Positions 6,797-13,855 of a stretch of DNA of 22,853 nt are shown piece after piece. The stretch is from JBAWAP01 sp049589355 (GTDB taxonomy: Bacteria > Chloroflexota > Anaerolineae > VGOG01): NCBI GenBank assembly GCA_049589355.1, contig JBAWAP010000287.1, forward strand, positions 1 through 22,853. Direction: 5' to 3'. The notes under the pieces are model-generated. The model was not told the origin of the DNA. It saw nothing but the letters and a program-made list of their open reading frames with translations, and did no database searches. Within the stretch, counting starts at the first letter, position 1. The number at the start of each line of letters is the position of its first letter. A program made the translations under genes and the position numbers.

Positions 6797-7219
6797 TCAG
6801 TCTTCCAGTACGAATCCATATTGCTCGGCTGCTTCTACGAAGTGATGATCAAAGCCAAAGGCACATTGACAGCCCATTATCTCCATCACAATCAGACTAG
6901 CGCAATCCACGATTCCCCAGGTTTTGTCCTTATAGCGCCAGAAGATCTCCACAGCCTTACTTTCTACCTCGGGCGTCACATCTTCCCACCACACGAGTTC
7001 TTTATCGGTTAGCACTTCGTACAGCTTCAATGTCGGTTCATACCCAACACGGCTTTTTAGGAAAGACAAAGCCTCGTAAGCGGCCCAATTGGTTACCACC
7101 AACAAGACATCGCTATCCAACAAGCGCTGATAAATCGCTTTTGCCACCTGATGGTGCTTATCCTTACGGTATACTATGCTTATCCAGGCAGAAGCATCAA
7201 CGAAAACGCGCTCTTTCAT
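6797..7219 (-). CDS. vapC: VapC-type PIN-domain toxin
   Basis: This 140-residue PIN-domain protein is the predicted ribonuclease toxin of a type II toxin-antitoxin pair. The four acidic PIN active-site positions are visible: D8 in VFVDASAW, E49 in NWAAYEAL, D105 in GIVDCAS and D124 in GFDHHF. The length fits VapC. The frame is open to 7270, but the ATG at 7219 gives the canonical N-terminus (MKERVFVDASAW) and begins 4 bp after the antitoxin stop, the usual vapBC spacing. Members of the family cleave tRNA or rRNA; the target here is unknown. It lies between the POR operon and the antitoxin gene. Confidence 0.88.
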   Translation of the reverse strand: MKERVFVDASAWISIVYRKDKHHQVAKAIYQRLLDSDVLLVVTNWAAYEALSFLKSRVGYEPTLKLYEVLTDKELVWWEDVTPEVESKAVEIFWRYKDKTWGIVDCASLIVMEIMGCQCAFGFDHHFVEAAEQYGFVLED

Positions 7220-7223
7220 TAGC

Positions 7224-7559
7224 TCAGCTCTCAGGCTCGTAAAGATAATCGCGAAAGCGCTCTGAAACATCAGGAGGCATATCGCTATCTGTGATAATAC
7301 CAGCTAATCGTAGTGCTTCCGCCTTGCTTTCCGGCGTGGGACATCGCTTTGCTTCCCACCTAGCAAGTTCTGCACGCCTCCGCTCGGCCAATTCACGTAA
7401 GGCTGGCGAGAGGAGTTCGCTCCTAATGCTTGGCCTTTCGGCAGTGAGAAGCTCTACTGCCCTAATTACAACTGAAGATATGTCCATCCCTTCTGCCGCT
7501 AAGGCATCCAATCTCTTCACTACCTCGTCCGGCAATTCCATCTGAATTACTCTTGACAT
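7224..7559 (-). CDS. vapB: VapB-like (ribbon-helix-helix) antitoxin
   Basis: This 111-residue protein directly precedes vapC. The N-terminal part (MSRVIQMELPDEVVKRLDALAAEGMDISSVVIRAVELL) has the beta strand plus two-helix pattern of a ribbon-helix-helix DNA-binding domain. The charged C-terminal half would wrap the toxin. It probably represses its own operon, as is general for such antitoxins. The ATG at 7559 is preceded by GGAGGTGAAAGG. The C-terminal half is longer than in most VapB proteins and I do not recognise a specific subfamily, so the name rests mainly on position and the N-terminus. Confidence 0.75.
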   Translation of the reverse strand: MSRVIQMELPDEVVKRLDALAAEGMDISSVVIRAVELLTAERPSIRSELLSPALRELAERRRAELARWEAKRCPTPESKAEALRLAGIITDSDMPPDVSERFRDYLYEPES

Positions 7560-7859
7560 GTCCTTTCACCTCCATTGGAAATCCGAGATCCCCCCAGGAA
7601 GTTGAGTGGGTATCTTTTTGATGAGTAGCAGGCCAAGCACATTGGCCCTCCCGGTGCGGACAACTTAATGGCCACTCTGTTCCTCCAGCAGCTTTCTGCG
7701 CAAAACGGCTCGGAGCTCAACGGCGCGCGGGTTTAGCGGAATCACCCGCGAACTAGTCCCCGCTGCCCGGGAAGCTCATCTGCTGCTCAGGGCCGCTGAA
7801 CTTGGCTTCAGCCCATAGTGCAGATGCACGTGTTAGGCAATATGCGCCCACCTTTTTGG
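7560..7859. other. 300-bp intergenic region with a hairpin, no gene seen
   Basis: No frame here has a credible start and protein-like content. A perfect 7-bp inverted repeat CGCGGGT (7726-7732) / ACCCGCG (7744-7750) with an 11-nt loop is present, without a T-tract. The vapB promoter should be at the left end, but only weak matches are visible. Confidence 0.5.
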
Positions 7860-8057
7860 TCAGCGATCTCCTGCAGACATCCTGTAGCCCGTTACAGCCA
7901 GCATATACCCAAATAGACAGATCCCGGCAACGAGCAACTTGTCTTGCCAGCCCAAAAGACCACCTGTAAACATACCTGTATACAGTTGGTAGGCACCCAG
8001 CAATATGAACCCTACCCCGGCAACGAACAGCACGAGACCATAAACCTGGTGCATCAT
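7860..8057 (-). CDS. Two-helix membrane miniprotein, paralog 1
   Basis: This 65-residue protein has two hydrophobic segments, about residues 6-24 (VYGLVLFVAGVGFILLGAY) and 43-58 (LLVAGICLFGYMLAVT), joined by a short GGLLGWQD loop, and ends in GYRMSAGDR. It is predicted to be an inner-membrane hairpin with no visible catalytic motif. The ATG at 8057 is five bases after AGGAGGGG; a frame extension to 8084 would overrun that site. It is clearly paralogous to the gene at 8198-8392. I do not recognise the family and give no function. Confidence 0.75.
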   Translation of the reverse strand: MMHQVYGLVLFVAGVGFILLGAYQLYTGMFTGGLLGWQDKLLVAGICLFGYMLAVTGYRMSAGDR

Positions 8058-8079
8058 AGTAGCCCCTCCTGCTGGCAGG

Positions 8080-8164
8080 CGCATTTGCGCGCTAACGGAT
8101 CGGAGCCCAGGTCGCCACGCGGCTTCGCAACGGCTGGCTCACCAGAAGACGGCCTGCAAATGCG
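8080..8164. repeat. Inverted repeat between the two miniprotein genes
   Basis: CGCATTTGC (8080-8088) and GCAAATGCG (8156-8164) form perfect 9-bp arms around a GC-rich 67-bp interior. It lies in the gap between the tandem paralogs and has no T-tract, so it is not an obvious terminator. Confidence 0.55.
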
Positions 8165-8197
8165 AAACCCGCCCCTATTGCAATGTACGTTGGTCTC

Positions 8198-8392
8198 TCA
8201 AAAACGCTCTCCTATGGACATTCTGTAACCTGCTATAGCTAACAAGTATCCGAATAGGCAGGCCCCGGCAATGAACAATATGGCTTCCCAATCCAAAAGG
8301 CCACCTGTATACCCTACATATAATAGATAGGCGCCCAATAAAATGAACCCTATTCCGGCAGTGAACAGCACGAAACCAAAAACTCGGTGCAT
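8198..8392 (-). CDS. Two-helix membrane miniprotein, paralog 2
   Basis: This 64-residue protein has the same plan as its neighbour: helix one (FGFVLFTAGIGFILLGAYLLY), a TGGLLDWEA loop, helix two (ILFIAGACLFGYLLAIAGY) and an RMSIGERF tail. By eye over half of the residues match paralog 1. The ATG at 8392 has AGGAGGG five bases upstream, the same initiation layout as paralog 1, which supports a tandem gene duplication. It lies downstream of secA on the same strand, but a 185-bp gap with inverted repeats makes a shared transcript uncertain. Function unknown. Confidence 0.75.
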   Translation of the reverse strand: MHRVFGFVLFTAGIGFILLGAYLLYVGYTGGLLDWEAILFIAGACLFGYLLAIAGYRMSIGERF

Positions 8393-8498
8393 AGTGGCCC
8401 TCCTACTGTCAGTAGTTGCCCCGGCGCCTGGCCACCCGACGATTCATGACCAGGCAAAGGTCCATCCTTACGTAGCTAGCATAACCCCTAGAGCCATG

Positions 8499-8515
8499 GA
8501 GACCAGTTTGGTCTC
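8499..8515. repeat. Perfect palindrome downstream of secA
   Basis: GAGACC-AGTTT-GGTCTC, extended by CAT/ATG flanks with one bulged G, lies in the secA-to-miniprotein gap. A second imperfect pair, GCGGGAGGC (8528-8536) and GCCGCCCGC (8555-8563), is closer to secA. Neither has a T-tract on the minus strand, so these are weak terminator or operator candidates. Confidence 0.45.
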
Positions 8516-8577
8516 ATGAGGATCGGAGCGGGAGGCCACTATGAGAGGAGACTTGCCGCCCGCCACAACCCCCGCTC

Positions 8578-11445
8578 TTATCTACGCCTATGCCTGCGGC
8601 GTTTCGACCCGCGGTCGGCCTTCCCTCCGCCAGGAGCCGAATCTAGCTCCTTGCGCATGCAACAGTGCTTATACTTCTTGCCACTGCCACAGGGACAGGG
8701 GTCGTTGCGTCCAACCCTGGCTCCAGTCGTTCTGACCGGCTCGGGTGCACGCTGAGCCTCTACACTGGTACGCATCTCACGCATAGGGCGCGGCTGCGGC
8801 TCCCTGACCAAACTGACTCGGTAGATGTCGCCCACTATGGTGTGCTGGATGGCAGCCATGAGGTCCGCATACATCTCGTGGGCCTCTTTCTTAAAAGCCA
8901 CCAAAGGGTCCTGTTGGCCGTAAGCCCTGAGACCTATGCCCTCTCGCAGATCATCGAGGCCGGTGAGGTGCCTGATCCATAGACTGTCCACGGCTCGCAG
9001 CATCACCAGGCGCTCCACCTGACGCATGTCCTCCGGACCCAGTTGCCGCTCCTTTTCTTCGTAGAGCCTCTCGGCCAGGTCCAGGAGCTGCGCCTCGATC
9101 TCCTTGGGCGCCAGTTTCCTCCAACGGGCCGAGGTGAAGGAGGGTGGCAAGGGCATGATAGTTCGCACGGATGCCTGCAGGGCTTCCAGGTCCCAGTCGT
9201 CGGAGTACCCAGCAGTGTGAAGGGCCACCAAGCCAGCGAGTTCCTCATGGATCATGTCCATGATGATGGGCTTGAGATTCTCCTCGCTAAGCACCTGATG
9301 CCGCTGCTCGTAGATGATCTCGCGCTGCTTGTTGACCACGTCGTCGTACTCTAGAAGATGCTTGCGGATGTCGAAGTTGTAGCCCTCTACCTTGATCTGG
9401 GCGTTCTCGATGGACTTGGTGACCAGATCGTGCTCGATGGGGATGTCTTCCTCCATCCCCGCCCACTCCATGAAGCCCTTGACCCTGTCCCCGCCGAAGC
9501 GGCGCATCAAATCGTCCTCCAGGGAAACGTAGAAACGGGAGGAGCCAATGTCACCTTGACGACCCGAGCGGCCTCGCAACTGGTTATCAATACGCCGCGC
9601 TTCATGGCGCTCGGTACCCAGGACATGGAGGCCACCCAGTTCCAGCACCTTCTCGCGGTCCTGTTCGCAGATTTCCTTTGCCTTAGCCACGGCCTCAGCC
9701 CACTCTTCTTGAGAGACGGTGGTCAGGTCCACCCCCTGGCGGCGCAGGTCCTCTCGGGCCATACCCTCCGGGTTGCCGCCCAAGAGGATGTCCACGCCCC
9801 GCCCAGCCATATTGGTGGCGATGGTCACCGCGCCTGAGCGTCCAGCCTGGGTGATGATGACCGCTTCCTTCTCGTGGTATTTAGCGTTCAGCACCTGGTG
9901 GGGGATGCCCCTGCGCCTGAGCAACTCCGAGAGCATCTCGGACCTCTCGATGAAGACGGTACCCACCAGGACCGGCCGCCCCTGTTCATGCAACTCCTCG
10001 ATCTCCCGCACCACTGCTCGGAATTTGGCCTCTTCGCTCTTGTAGACCAGGTCAGGGTAATCAATGCGCTTGTAGTACAGCTCGTCATTATCGGGGTTTT
10101 TATAGGTTAATACCTCCACCCCGTTTCGTCTCTCTCTCTGGGTGGTCAATTCCCCCTCTATAGCCCGGTACTCGACGTTGGTGGGCAGCACGACCACGTC
10201 CAGGCCGTAGATCTTGTGTAGTTCCTCGGCCTCGGTGGCCGCTGTTCCCGTCATGCCCGCCAGTTTCTCGTACATGCGGAAGTAGTTCTGGAGGGTGATG
10301 GTGGCCAGAGTAAGATTCTCCCGCTGAACCTGTACCCCCTCCTTAGCCTCAATGGCCTGATGCAGCCCCTCCGAGTAGCGCCGCCCGTGCATCAGGCGAC
10401 CGGTGAACTCGTCCACGATGATCACCTGGCCATCTTTGACGATGTAGTCACGGTCGCGATGGAAGAGGGTCTGAGCTCGCAAGGCGTTGTCCACGTAGGG
10501 GGTCAGGGCGAAGTTCTCCGGGGAATAGAGGTTGTCCACCCCCAGCCACCTTTCCATCCTCTCGATGCCTTCCTCGGTGAGGGTTACCACCCGGTCCTTC
10601 GCCTCCATGGCGTAATCTACTTCGCGCCGAAGGCGGGGGACGAGATCGGCCATGCGGCGGTAGTTGGCACCCGATTCCTCAGCCGGGCCGGAGATGATGA
10701 GAGGAGTACGAGCCTCGTCTATGAGAATGTAGTCCACCTCATCTACGATGGCGTAGTTAAAGCCCCGCTGCACTTGCTGGGAGAGATCGAGCATCATGTT
10801 GTCCCGCAGGTAGTCGAAGCCGAACTCGTGGTTGGTGCCGTAGGTGACGTCGGCCTGGTAGGCCCCGCGGCGGCTCACGGGCCGCAGGTGCTGATAGCGC
10901 TCATCGTCGGCTAAGTACTCAGGGTCGAAGAGGAAGGCTGACTCATGCTGGATAACCCCCACCGAAAGACCCAAAAGGTGATAGATGGGGCCCATCCACT
11001 GGGTGTCGCGCTTGGCCAGGTAATCGTTGACGGTGACCAGGTGACACCCTTTGCCCTCCAAAGCGTTGAGGTAGAGGGGCAAGGTGGCGACCAAGGTCTT
11101 TCCCTCACCGGTCTTCATCTCGGCCACTTTGCCCTCGTGCAGCACCATGCCGCCCATCAGTTGCACGTCGAAGTGGCGCATGACCGTGGTGCGCTTGGAC
11201 GCCTCCCTCACCGCGGCGAAGGCTTCTACCACGAGACGGTGTCCTGAGCCTGTCGAAGGATCGTCCAGGGACTCGCCAGCCTGGAGCCGGCCGACGAATT
11301 CCGTCGTTTTGTCACGCAGCTCCTCATTGGACAGAGCCTCGAACTCGGGCTCAAGAGCGTTGATTTCTTCGACCAAGGGCCGCAGCCTATTCAGATCCCG
11401 TTCGTTGGGGTCTCCGATGACCTTGCTCAGTAGACTTTTAAACAT
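8578..11445 (-). CDS. secA: Protein translocase subunit SecA
   Basis: SecA is the cytoplasmic ATPase that drives preproteins through SecYEG. At 955 residues it is full length. Walker A AEMKTGEGKT (108-117), the DEAD-like VDEVDYILIDEART, the GTNHEFGFDYLRDN segment, motif VI (QLRGRSGRQGD) and a C-terminal SEC-C zinc motif CPCGSGKKYKHCC (about 917-929) with a basic tail are all present. The ATG at 11445 lies 3 bp from the prs stop; the ribosome site is weak, which suggests coupling. Near residues 63-70, PSTGSGHR is encoded by a dispersed 17-bp repeat (11243-11259). It interrupts the usual LDD-x2-PEAFA region with about eight extra residues in frame, yet leaves the rest intact. Confidence 0.97.
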   Translation of the reverse strand: MFKSLLSKVIGDPNERDLNRLRPLVEEINALEPEFEALSNEELRDKTTEFVGRLQAGESLDDPSTGSGHRLVVEAFAAVREASKRTTVMRHFDVQLMGGMVLHEGKVAEMKTGEGKTLVATLPLYLNALEGKGCHLVTVNDYLAKRDTQWMGPIYHLLGLSVGVIQHESAFLFDPEYLADDERYQHLRPVSRRGAYQADVTYGTNHEFGFDYLRDNMMLDLSQQVQRGFNYAIVDEVDYILIDEARTPLIISGPAEESGANYRRMADLVPRLRREVDYAMEAKDRVVTLTEEGIERMERWLGVDNLYSPENFALTPYVDNALRAQTLFHRDRDYIVKDGQVIIVDEFTGRLMHGRRYSEGLHQAIEAKEGVQVQRENLTLATITLQNYFRMYEKLAGMTGTAATEAEELHKIYGLDVVVLPTNVEYRAIEGELTTQRERRNGVEVLTYKNPDNDELYYKRIDYPDLVYKSEEAKFRAVVREIEELHEQGRPVLVGTVFIERSEMLSELLRRRGIPHQVLNAKYHEKEAVIITQAGRSGAVTIATNMAGRGVDILLGGNPEGMAREDLRRQGVDLTTVSQEEWAEAVAKAKEICEQDREKVLELGGLHVLGTERHEARRIDNQLRGRSGRQGDIGSSRFYVSLEDDLMRRFGGDRVKGFMEWAGMEEDIPIEHDLVTKSIENAQIKVEGYNFDIRKHLLEYDDVVNKQREIIYEQRHQVLSEENLKPIIMDMIHEELAGLVALHTAGYSDDWDLEALQASVRTIMPLPPSFTSARWRKLAPKEIEAQLLDLAERLYEEKERQLGPEDMRQVERLVMLRAVDSLWIRHLTGLDDLREGIGLRAYGQQDPLVAFKKEAHEMYADLMAAIQHTIVGDIYRVSLVREPQPRPMREMRTSVEAQRAPEPVRTTGARVGRNDPCPCGSGKKYKHCCMRKELDSAPGGGKADRGSKRRRHRRR
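11243..11259. repeat. Copy of the dispersed CCTTCGAC/GCTCAGG motif inside secA
   Basis: The minus strand reads CCTTCGACAGGCTCAGG and is translated as PSTGSG. It is the canonical 17-bp form; the GltD-like gene copies are 18-bp variants with altered centres. Confidence 0.8.
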
Positions 11446-11448
11446 GAT

Positions 11449-12423
11449 CTAACCGGGCACATCTTTCATGTACTCACCCACGGAAATCCCCAGGTGGACG
11501 CGACGGATGACCTCGCCCAGCAAAGGTGCCACGGAGAGGACGGTGATGTTGGGTAACATCTTCTCAGGAGGGAGGGGGATAGTATTCGTAGTGACCATTT
11601 CTTTAATCTCACATTTTCGCAAGCGCTCCACTGCCGGTGGGGAGAACATAGGGTGGGTAAAGCTGGCGTAGACATCTTTAGCACCGTGGTTCTTGACGAT
11701 GGTCACGGCTTCCATCATTGATCCTGCTGTATCCACCTCATCGTCAACGATGATCACGTTCTTGTCGTGCACGTTGCCTATGAGAGTGAGTGCTTTGCTG
11801 CGTGCATCGGTGAGGCTTCGACGCTTCTCCACGAAAGCCAGGGGCAACCCCAATTTCTCGGCGAAGTTGCGGCCCTTTTTGGCAAATCCCAGGTCGGCGG
11901 TGACAACTACCGCATCGTGCAGGTCCTTTTCCACAAAGTAATCGCTGAGGATGCTGAAAGCCGTTATTTCGTCGCCCGGAATGCTAAAGAACCCCTGAAT
12001 CTGGCCCGCATGAAGGTCTATAGTCATCCACCGGTCGGCTCCCGCCACGGTGATCATGTCGGCAATGAGGCGGGCCGTGATGGGCACGCGGGGCTGGTCT
12101 TTCTTGTCGCTGCGGCCATAGGAATAAAAGGGTATCACCGCCGTGATGCGCCCTGCGGAGGCCCGCCTCAAGGTGTCAATCATGATCAGGAGTTCCATGA
12201 TGTTTCTGTTGACCGGTGAGCATAAGGACTGGATAAGGAAAACGTCCCGCCCACGGACACTCTGGCGCAGCCTGATGAAGATGTTCTCATTTGGAAAATC
12301 TACGATGTCCGCCTGCGACGGGGGAACCTCTAAGTAATCACAAATCTCTTGGGTCAGAGCCGGGTTACCTGAACCCCCAAAGATGGCTAGCTCTCCGTAC
12401 ATCTTCACCGTGACTTCTTTCAC
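11449..12423 (-). CDS. prs: Ribose-phosphate pyrophosphokinase (PRPP synthetase)
   Basis: The enzyme makes PRPP from ribose 5-phosphate and ATP for nucleotide, histidine and tryptophan synthesis. At 324 residues it has the usual length. FPNENIFIRLRQSVRGRDV is the N-terminal ATP/ribose-phosphate region, IPFYSYGRSDKKDQPR the flexible-loop region, TIDLHAGQIQGFF the catalytic/metal segment and VIIVDDEVDTAGSM the PRPP-binding loop. I chose the GTG at 12423, which follows AGGAGG and overlaps the upstream stop as GTGA; ATG at 12402 is the alternative. It is the middle gene of the GNAT-prs-secA operon. Confidence 0.95.
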   Translation of the reverse strand: MKEVTVKMYGELAIFGGSGNPALTQEICDYLEVPPSQADIVDFPNENIFIRLRQSVRGRDVFLIQSLCSPVNRNIMELLIMIDTLRRASAGRITAVIPFYSYGRSDKKDQPRVPITARLIADMITVAGADRWMTIDLHAGQIQGFFSIPGDEITAFSILSDYFVEKDLHDAVVVTADLGFAKKGRNFAEKLGLPLAFVEKRRSLTDARSKALTLIGNVHDKNVIIVDDEVDTAGSMMEAVTIVKNHGAKDVYASFTHPMFSPPAVERLRKCEIKEMVTTNTIPLPPEKMLPNITVLSVAPLLGEVIRRVHLGISVGEYMKDVPG

Positions 12424-12962
12424 CTCTCTCCTCCTGATTGATTGGCCTCAAACTCCTCTCGTAGGATGCCCATGATCAGAGTATCGTGATAGTTGCTGTT
12501 TTGGAACAGGGCATCCCGCTGGCGTCCTTCGAGCTTGAAGCCACATTTCTCGTAGCAGCGGATGGCGCGGGCATTAAAATCGTGCACTTCCAACTGGACG
12601 CGGTGCAGGTTCATCTCGCCGAAGGCAAAGCCCAACAGAGTGCGAATGGCGTCGCTCCCGTAGCCTTTTCCCCAGTATTCCTTCTCGCCGATGACGATAC
12701 CCAGCACGGCACGGCGGTTCTTCCAGTCGAAATTGTGCAGGCCGCAGTTGCCGATGTGCACACCGTCCTCGGTCTCAATGGCAAAAATCCGGCTGTCCTG
12801 GTTCTCCAACAGACGCTCGAACCACTTCTCCTCCTCGGCCATGGACATCGGCATGTACATGGCCAGGTATTGCCGGACCTCTGGATCGTTAAACCAACGG
12901 ACAAAGGTGGGAATGTCTTCTCGCTCTATTGCTCTGAGTTTTGTTTTCTGCCCATGTATCAT
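12420..12962 (-). CDS. GNAT-family N-acetyltransferase (RimJ/RimL-like)
   Basis: This 180-residue acetyltransferase uses acetyl-CoA to modify a protein N-terminus or small amine; the substrate is unknown. LRAIEREDIPTFVRWFNDPEV at the N-terminus is typical of the RimJ/RimL group, the acetyl-CoA loop is EYWGKGYGSDAIRTLL, and RVQLEVHDFNARAIRCYEKCGF is the C-terminal GNAT motif. The frame is open to 13235, but the ATG at 12962 is correct because the promoter (-10 at 12984-12989) and a palindromic repeat lie upstream of it within the longer frame. It is the first gene of the operon and its TGA overlaps the prs start by 4 bp. Confidence 0.88.
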   Translation of the reverse strand: MIHGQKTKLRAIEREDIPTFVRWFNDPEVRQYLAMYMPMSMAEEEKWFERLLENQDSRIFAIETEDGVHIGNCGLHNFDWKNRRAVLGIVIGEKEYWGKGYGSDAIRTLLGFAFGEMNLHRVQLEVHDFNARAIRCYEKCGFKLEGRQRDALFQNSNYHDTLIMGILREEFEANQSGGER

Positions 12963-12983
12963 CTCCGACAACCTCTGGGGGTA

Positions 12984-13012
12984 ATTATACAACAGTTTTT
13001 CGAGATTGGGAA
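12984..13012 (-). promoter_or_regulatory. Promoter of the GNAT-prs-secA operon
   Basis: A perfect TATAAT (12984-12989) on the minus strand with TTCCCA (13007-13012) 17 bp upstream. Transcription would begin about 15 bases before the GNAT ATG at 12962, which settles that start. Confidence 0.7.
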
Positions 13013-13058
13013 GAATCATCCAGTAGGGGCAACCCCTGCGGCTGCTCTTTATAAGATA

Positions 13059-13208
13059 GGGCAATCGCAAAGTCGCTCGGCAGGTGAGATCAGCCGATGT
13101 TCCGTCATTGCGAGGCGCGCTTTTTGCGCCGAAGCAATCCCCTACCAGGTTGGAGATTGCTTCGCCTTCGGCTCGCAATGACCACGTTAGCGGAGCTTGC
13201 GATTGCCC
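13059..13208. repeat. Composite nested palindromic repeat in the divergent intergenic region
   Basis: Outer arms GGGCAATCGCAA (13059-13070) and TTGCGATTGCCC (13197-13208) enclose a second element with arms GTCATTGCGAG (13104-13114) and CTCGCAATGAC (13172-13182), and inside it GAAGCAATC (13131-13139) with GATTGCTTC (13154-13162). The inner element resembles the widespread REP-like family ending in CATTGCGAGG. A further short repeat GTAGGGGCAACC lies at 13023-13034, with a copy at 20985-20996. The block fills the gap between the two divergent promoters; nothing else is seen there. Confidence 0.85.
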
Positions 13209-13239
13209 TGCTTTTAAGATGTCTGCTCTGGACAAGAAT

Positions 13240-13268
13240 TTGTGTGCCCTGAGCTATTGTGGTATAAT
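13240..13268 (+). promoter_or_regulatory. Extended -10 promoter of the nuclease-dnaB cluster
   Basis: TATAAT (13263-13268) is preceded by TGG, giving the extended TGnTATAAT form, with TTGTGT (13240-13245) 17 bp upstream. It lies about 60 bp before the bifunctional-nuclease ATG and is the obvious source for the plus-strand cluster to 17377. Confidence 0.75.
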
Positions 13269-13327
13269 CAGAAGTGTCAAGAAACGGTAGTTGCTTCATA
13301 AGACGAGCGGGAGAGGAGGCAGGGAGA

Positions 13328-13822
13328 ATGATCGAGGTAACCGTTGACAGCATAAGAGCGAGTTTGATATCCCAGCATCGGGTGGTGATCTTAAAAGATG
13401 CGGATAGTGAAAGGTATCTACCTATCTGGATTGGCCCCTTCGAAGCTGAGGCCATTACTCTTGAATTGCAGCAGGTCGAGCTGGCTCGCCCCCTCACCCA
13501 CGACCTGCTTAACGCGGTTATCACCAAGATGGGAGCCAGGGTATCCCACGTCCTGGTAAGCGAGCTGCGCGATGATACCTTCTATGCCCGCGTCGTCCTG
13601 GACAACAACGGCCATCCCCTGGAGATAGATTCCCGACCCAGCGATGCCATCGCTCTGGCCGTGCGAGCCAAAGCCCCTATCTTCGTGGCCGAGCCAGTGA
13701 TGGAAAAAGCCGCCATAACGCCTGACGAAGGAATAAGCTGTTCTGATGAGGAGAGCCTATCGGTTTTTCGCGAATTCGTTGACACCCTCGAGCTCGACGA
13801 CCTAGGCGAAGAGGAGAGCTGA
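13328..13822 (+). CDS. Bifunctional nuclease family protein (DUF151)
   Basis: This 164-residue protein belongs to the DUF151/BFN family, named from members with DNase and RNase activity. Family hallmarks are the N-terminal MIEVTVDSIRASL, LPIWIGPFEAEAI, the RPLTHDLL segment, the strand region FYARVVLD and the highly conserved RPSDAIALAVRAKAPIFV. An acidic C-terminal tail (TLELDDLGEEES) is also common. I chose the ATG at 13328 because the family N-terminus begins there and GGAGG and AGGGAG lie just upstream; an ATG 54 bp earlier has neither. It is the first gene of the cluster, 33 bp before dnaB. Its role in the cell is not established. Confidence 0.88.
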   Translation: MIEVTVDSIRASLISQHRVVILKDADSERYLPIWIGPFEAEAITLELQQVELARPLTHDLLNAVITKMGARVSHVLVSELRDDTFYARVVLDNNGHPLEIDSRPSDAIALAVRAKAPIFVAEPVMEKAAITPDEGISCSDEESLSVFREFVDTLELDDLGEEES

Positions 13823-13855
13823 GAGAGTAGCTACTGTTGATATGATGGTGAAACG

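Noticed and set aside
7715..7845. Possible integron attC site (GCCTAAC and GTTGAGC core-like boxes on the minus strand about 120 bp apart, beside small cassette-sized genes)
   Set aside because: The sequence between the boxes lacks the paired L boxes and imperfect palindrome of attC, no second site is found between the two miniprotein genes, and no integrase is present.
8478..8492. Match of ctagcataacccct to the start of the phage T7 terminator, suggesting vector contamination
   Set aside because: Only about 14 bases match; the sequence after it does not continue as the T7 terminator and the surroundings are ordinary genomic sequence.
10360..10914. 184-codon plus-strand frame inside secA
   Set aside because: Antisense shadow of a well-supported secA sequence.
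12963..13235. 91-residue N-terminal extension of the GNAT protein
   Set aside because: It spans the operon promoter and a REP-like palindrome and has no family similarity.
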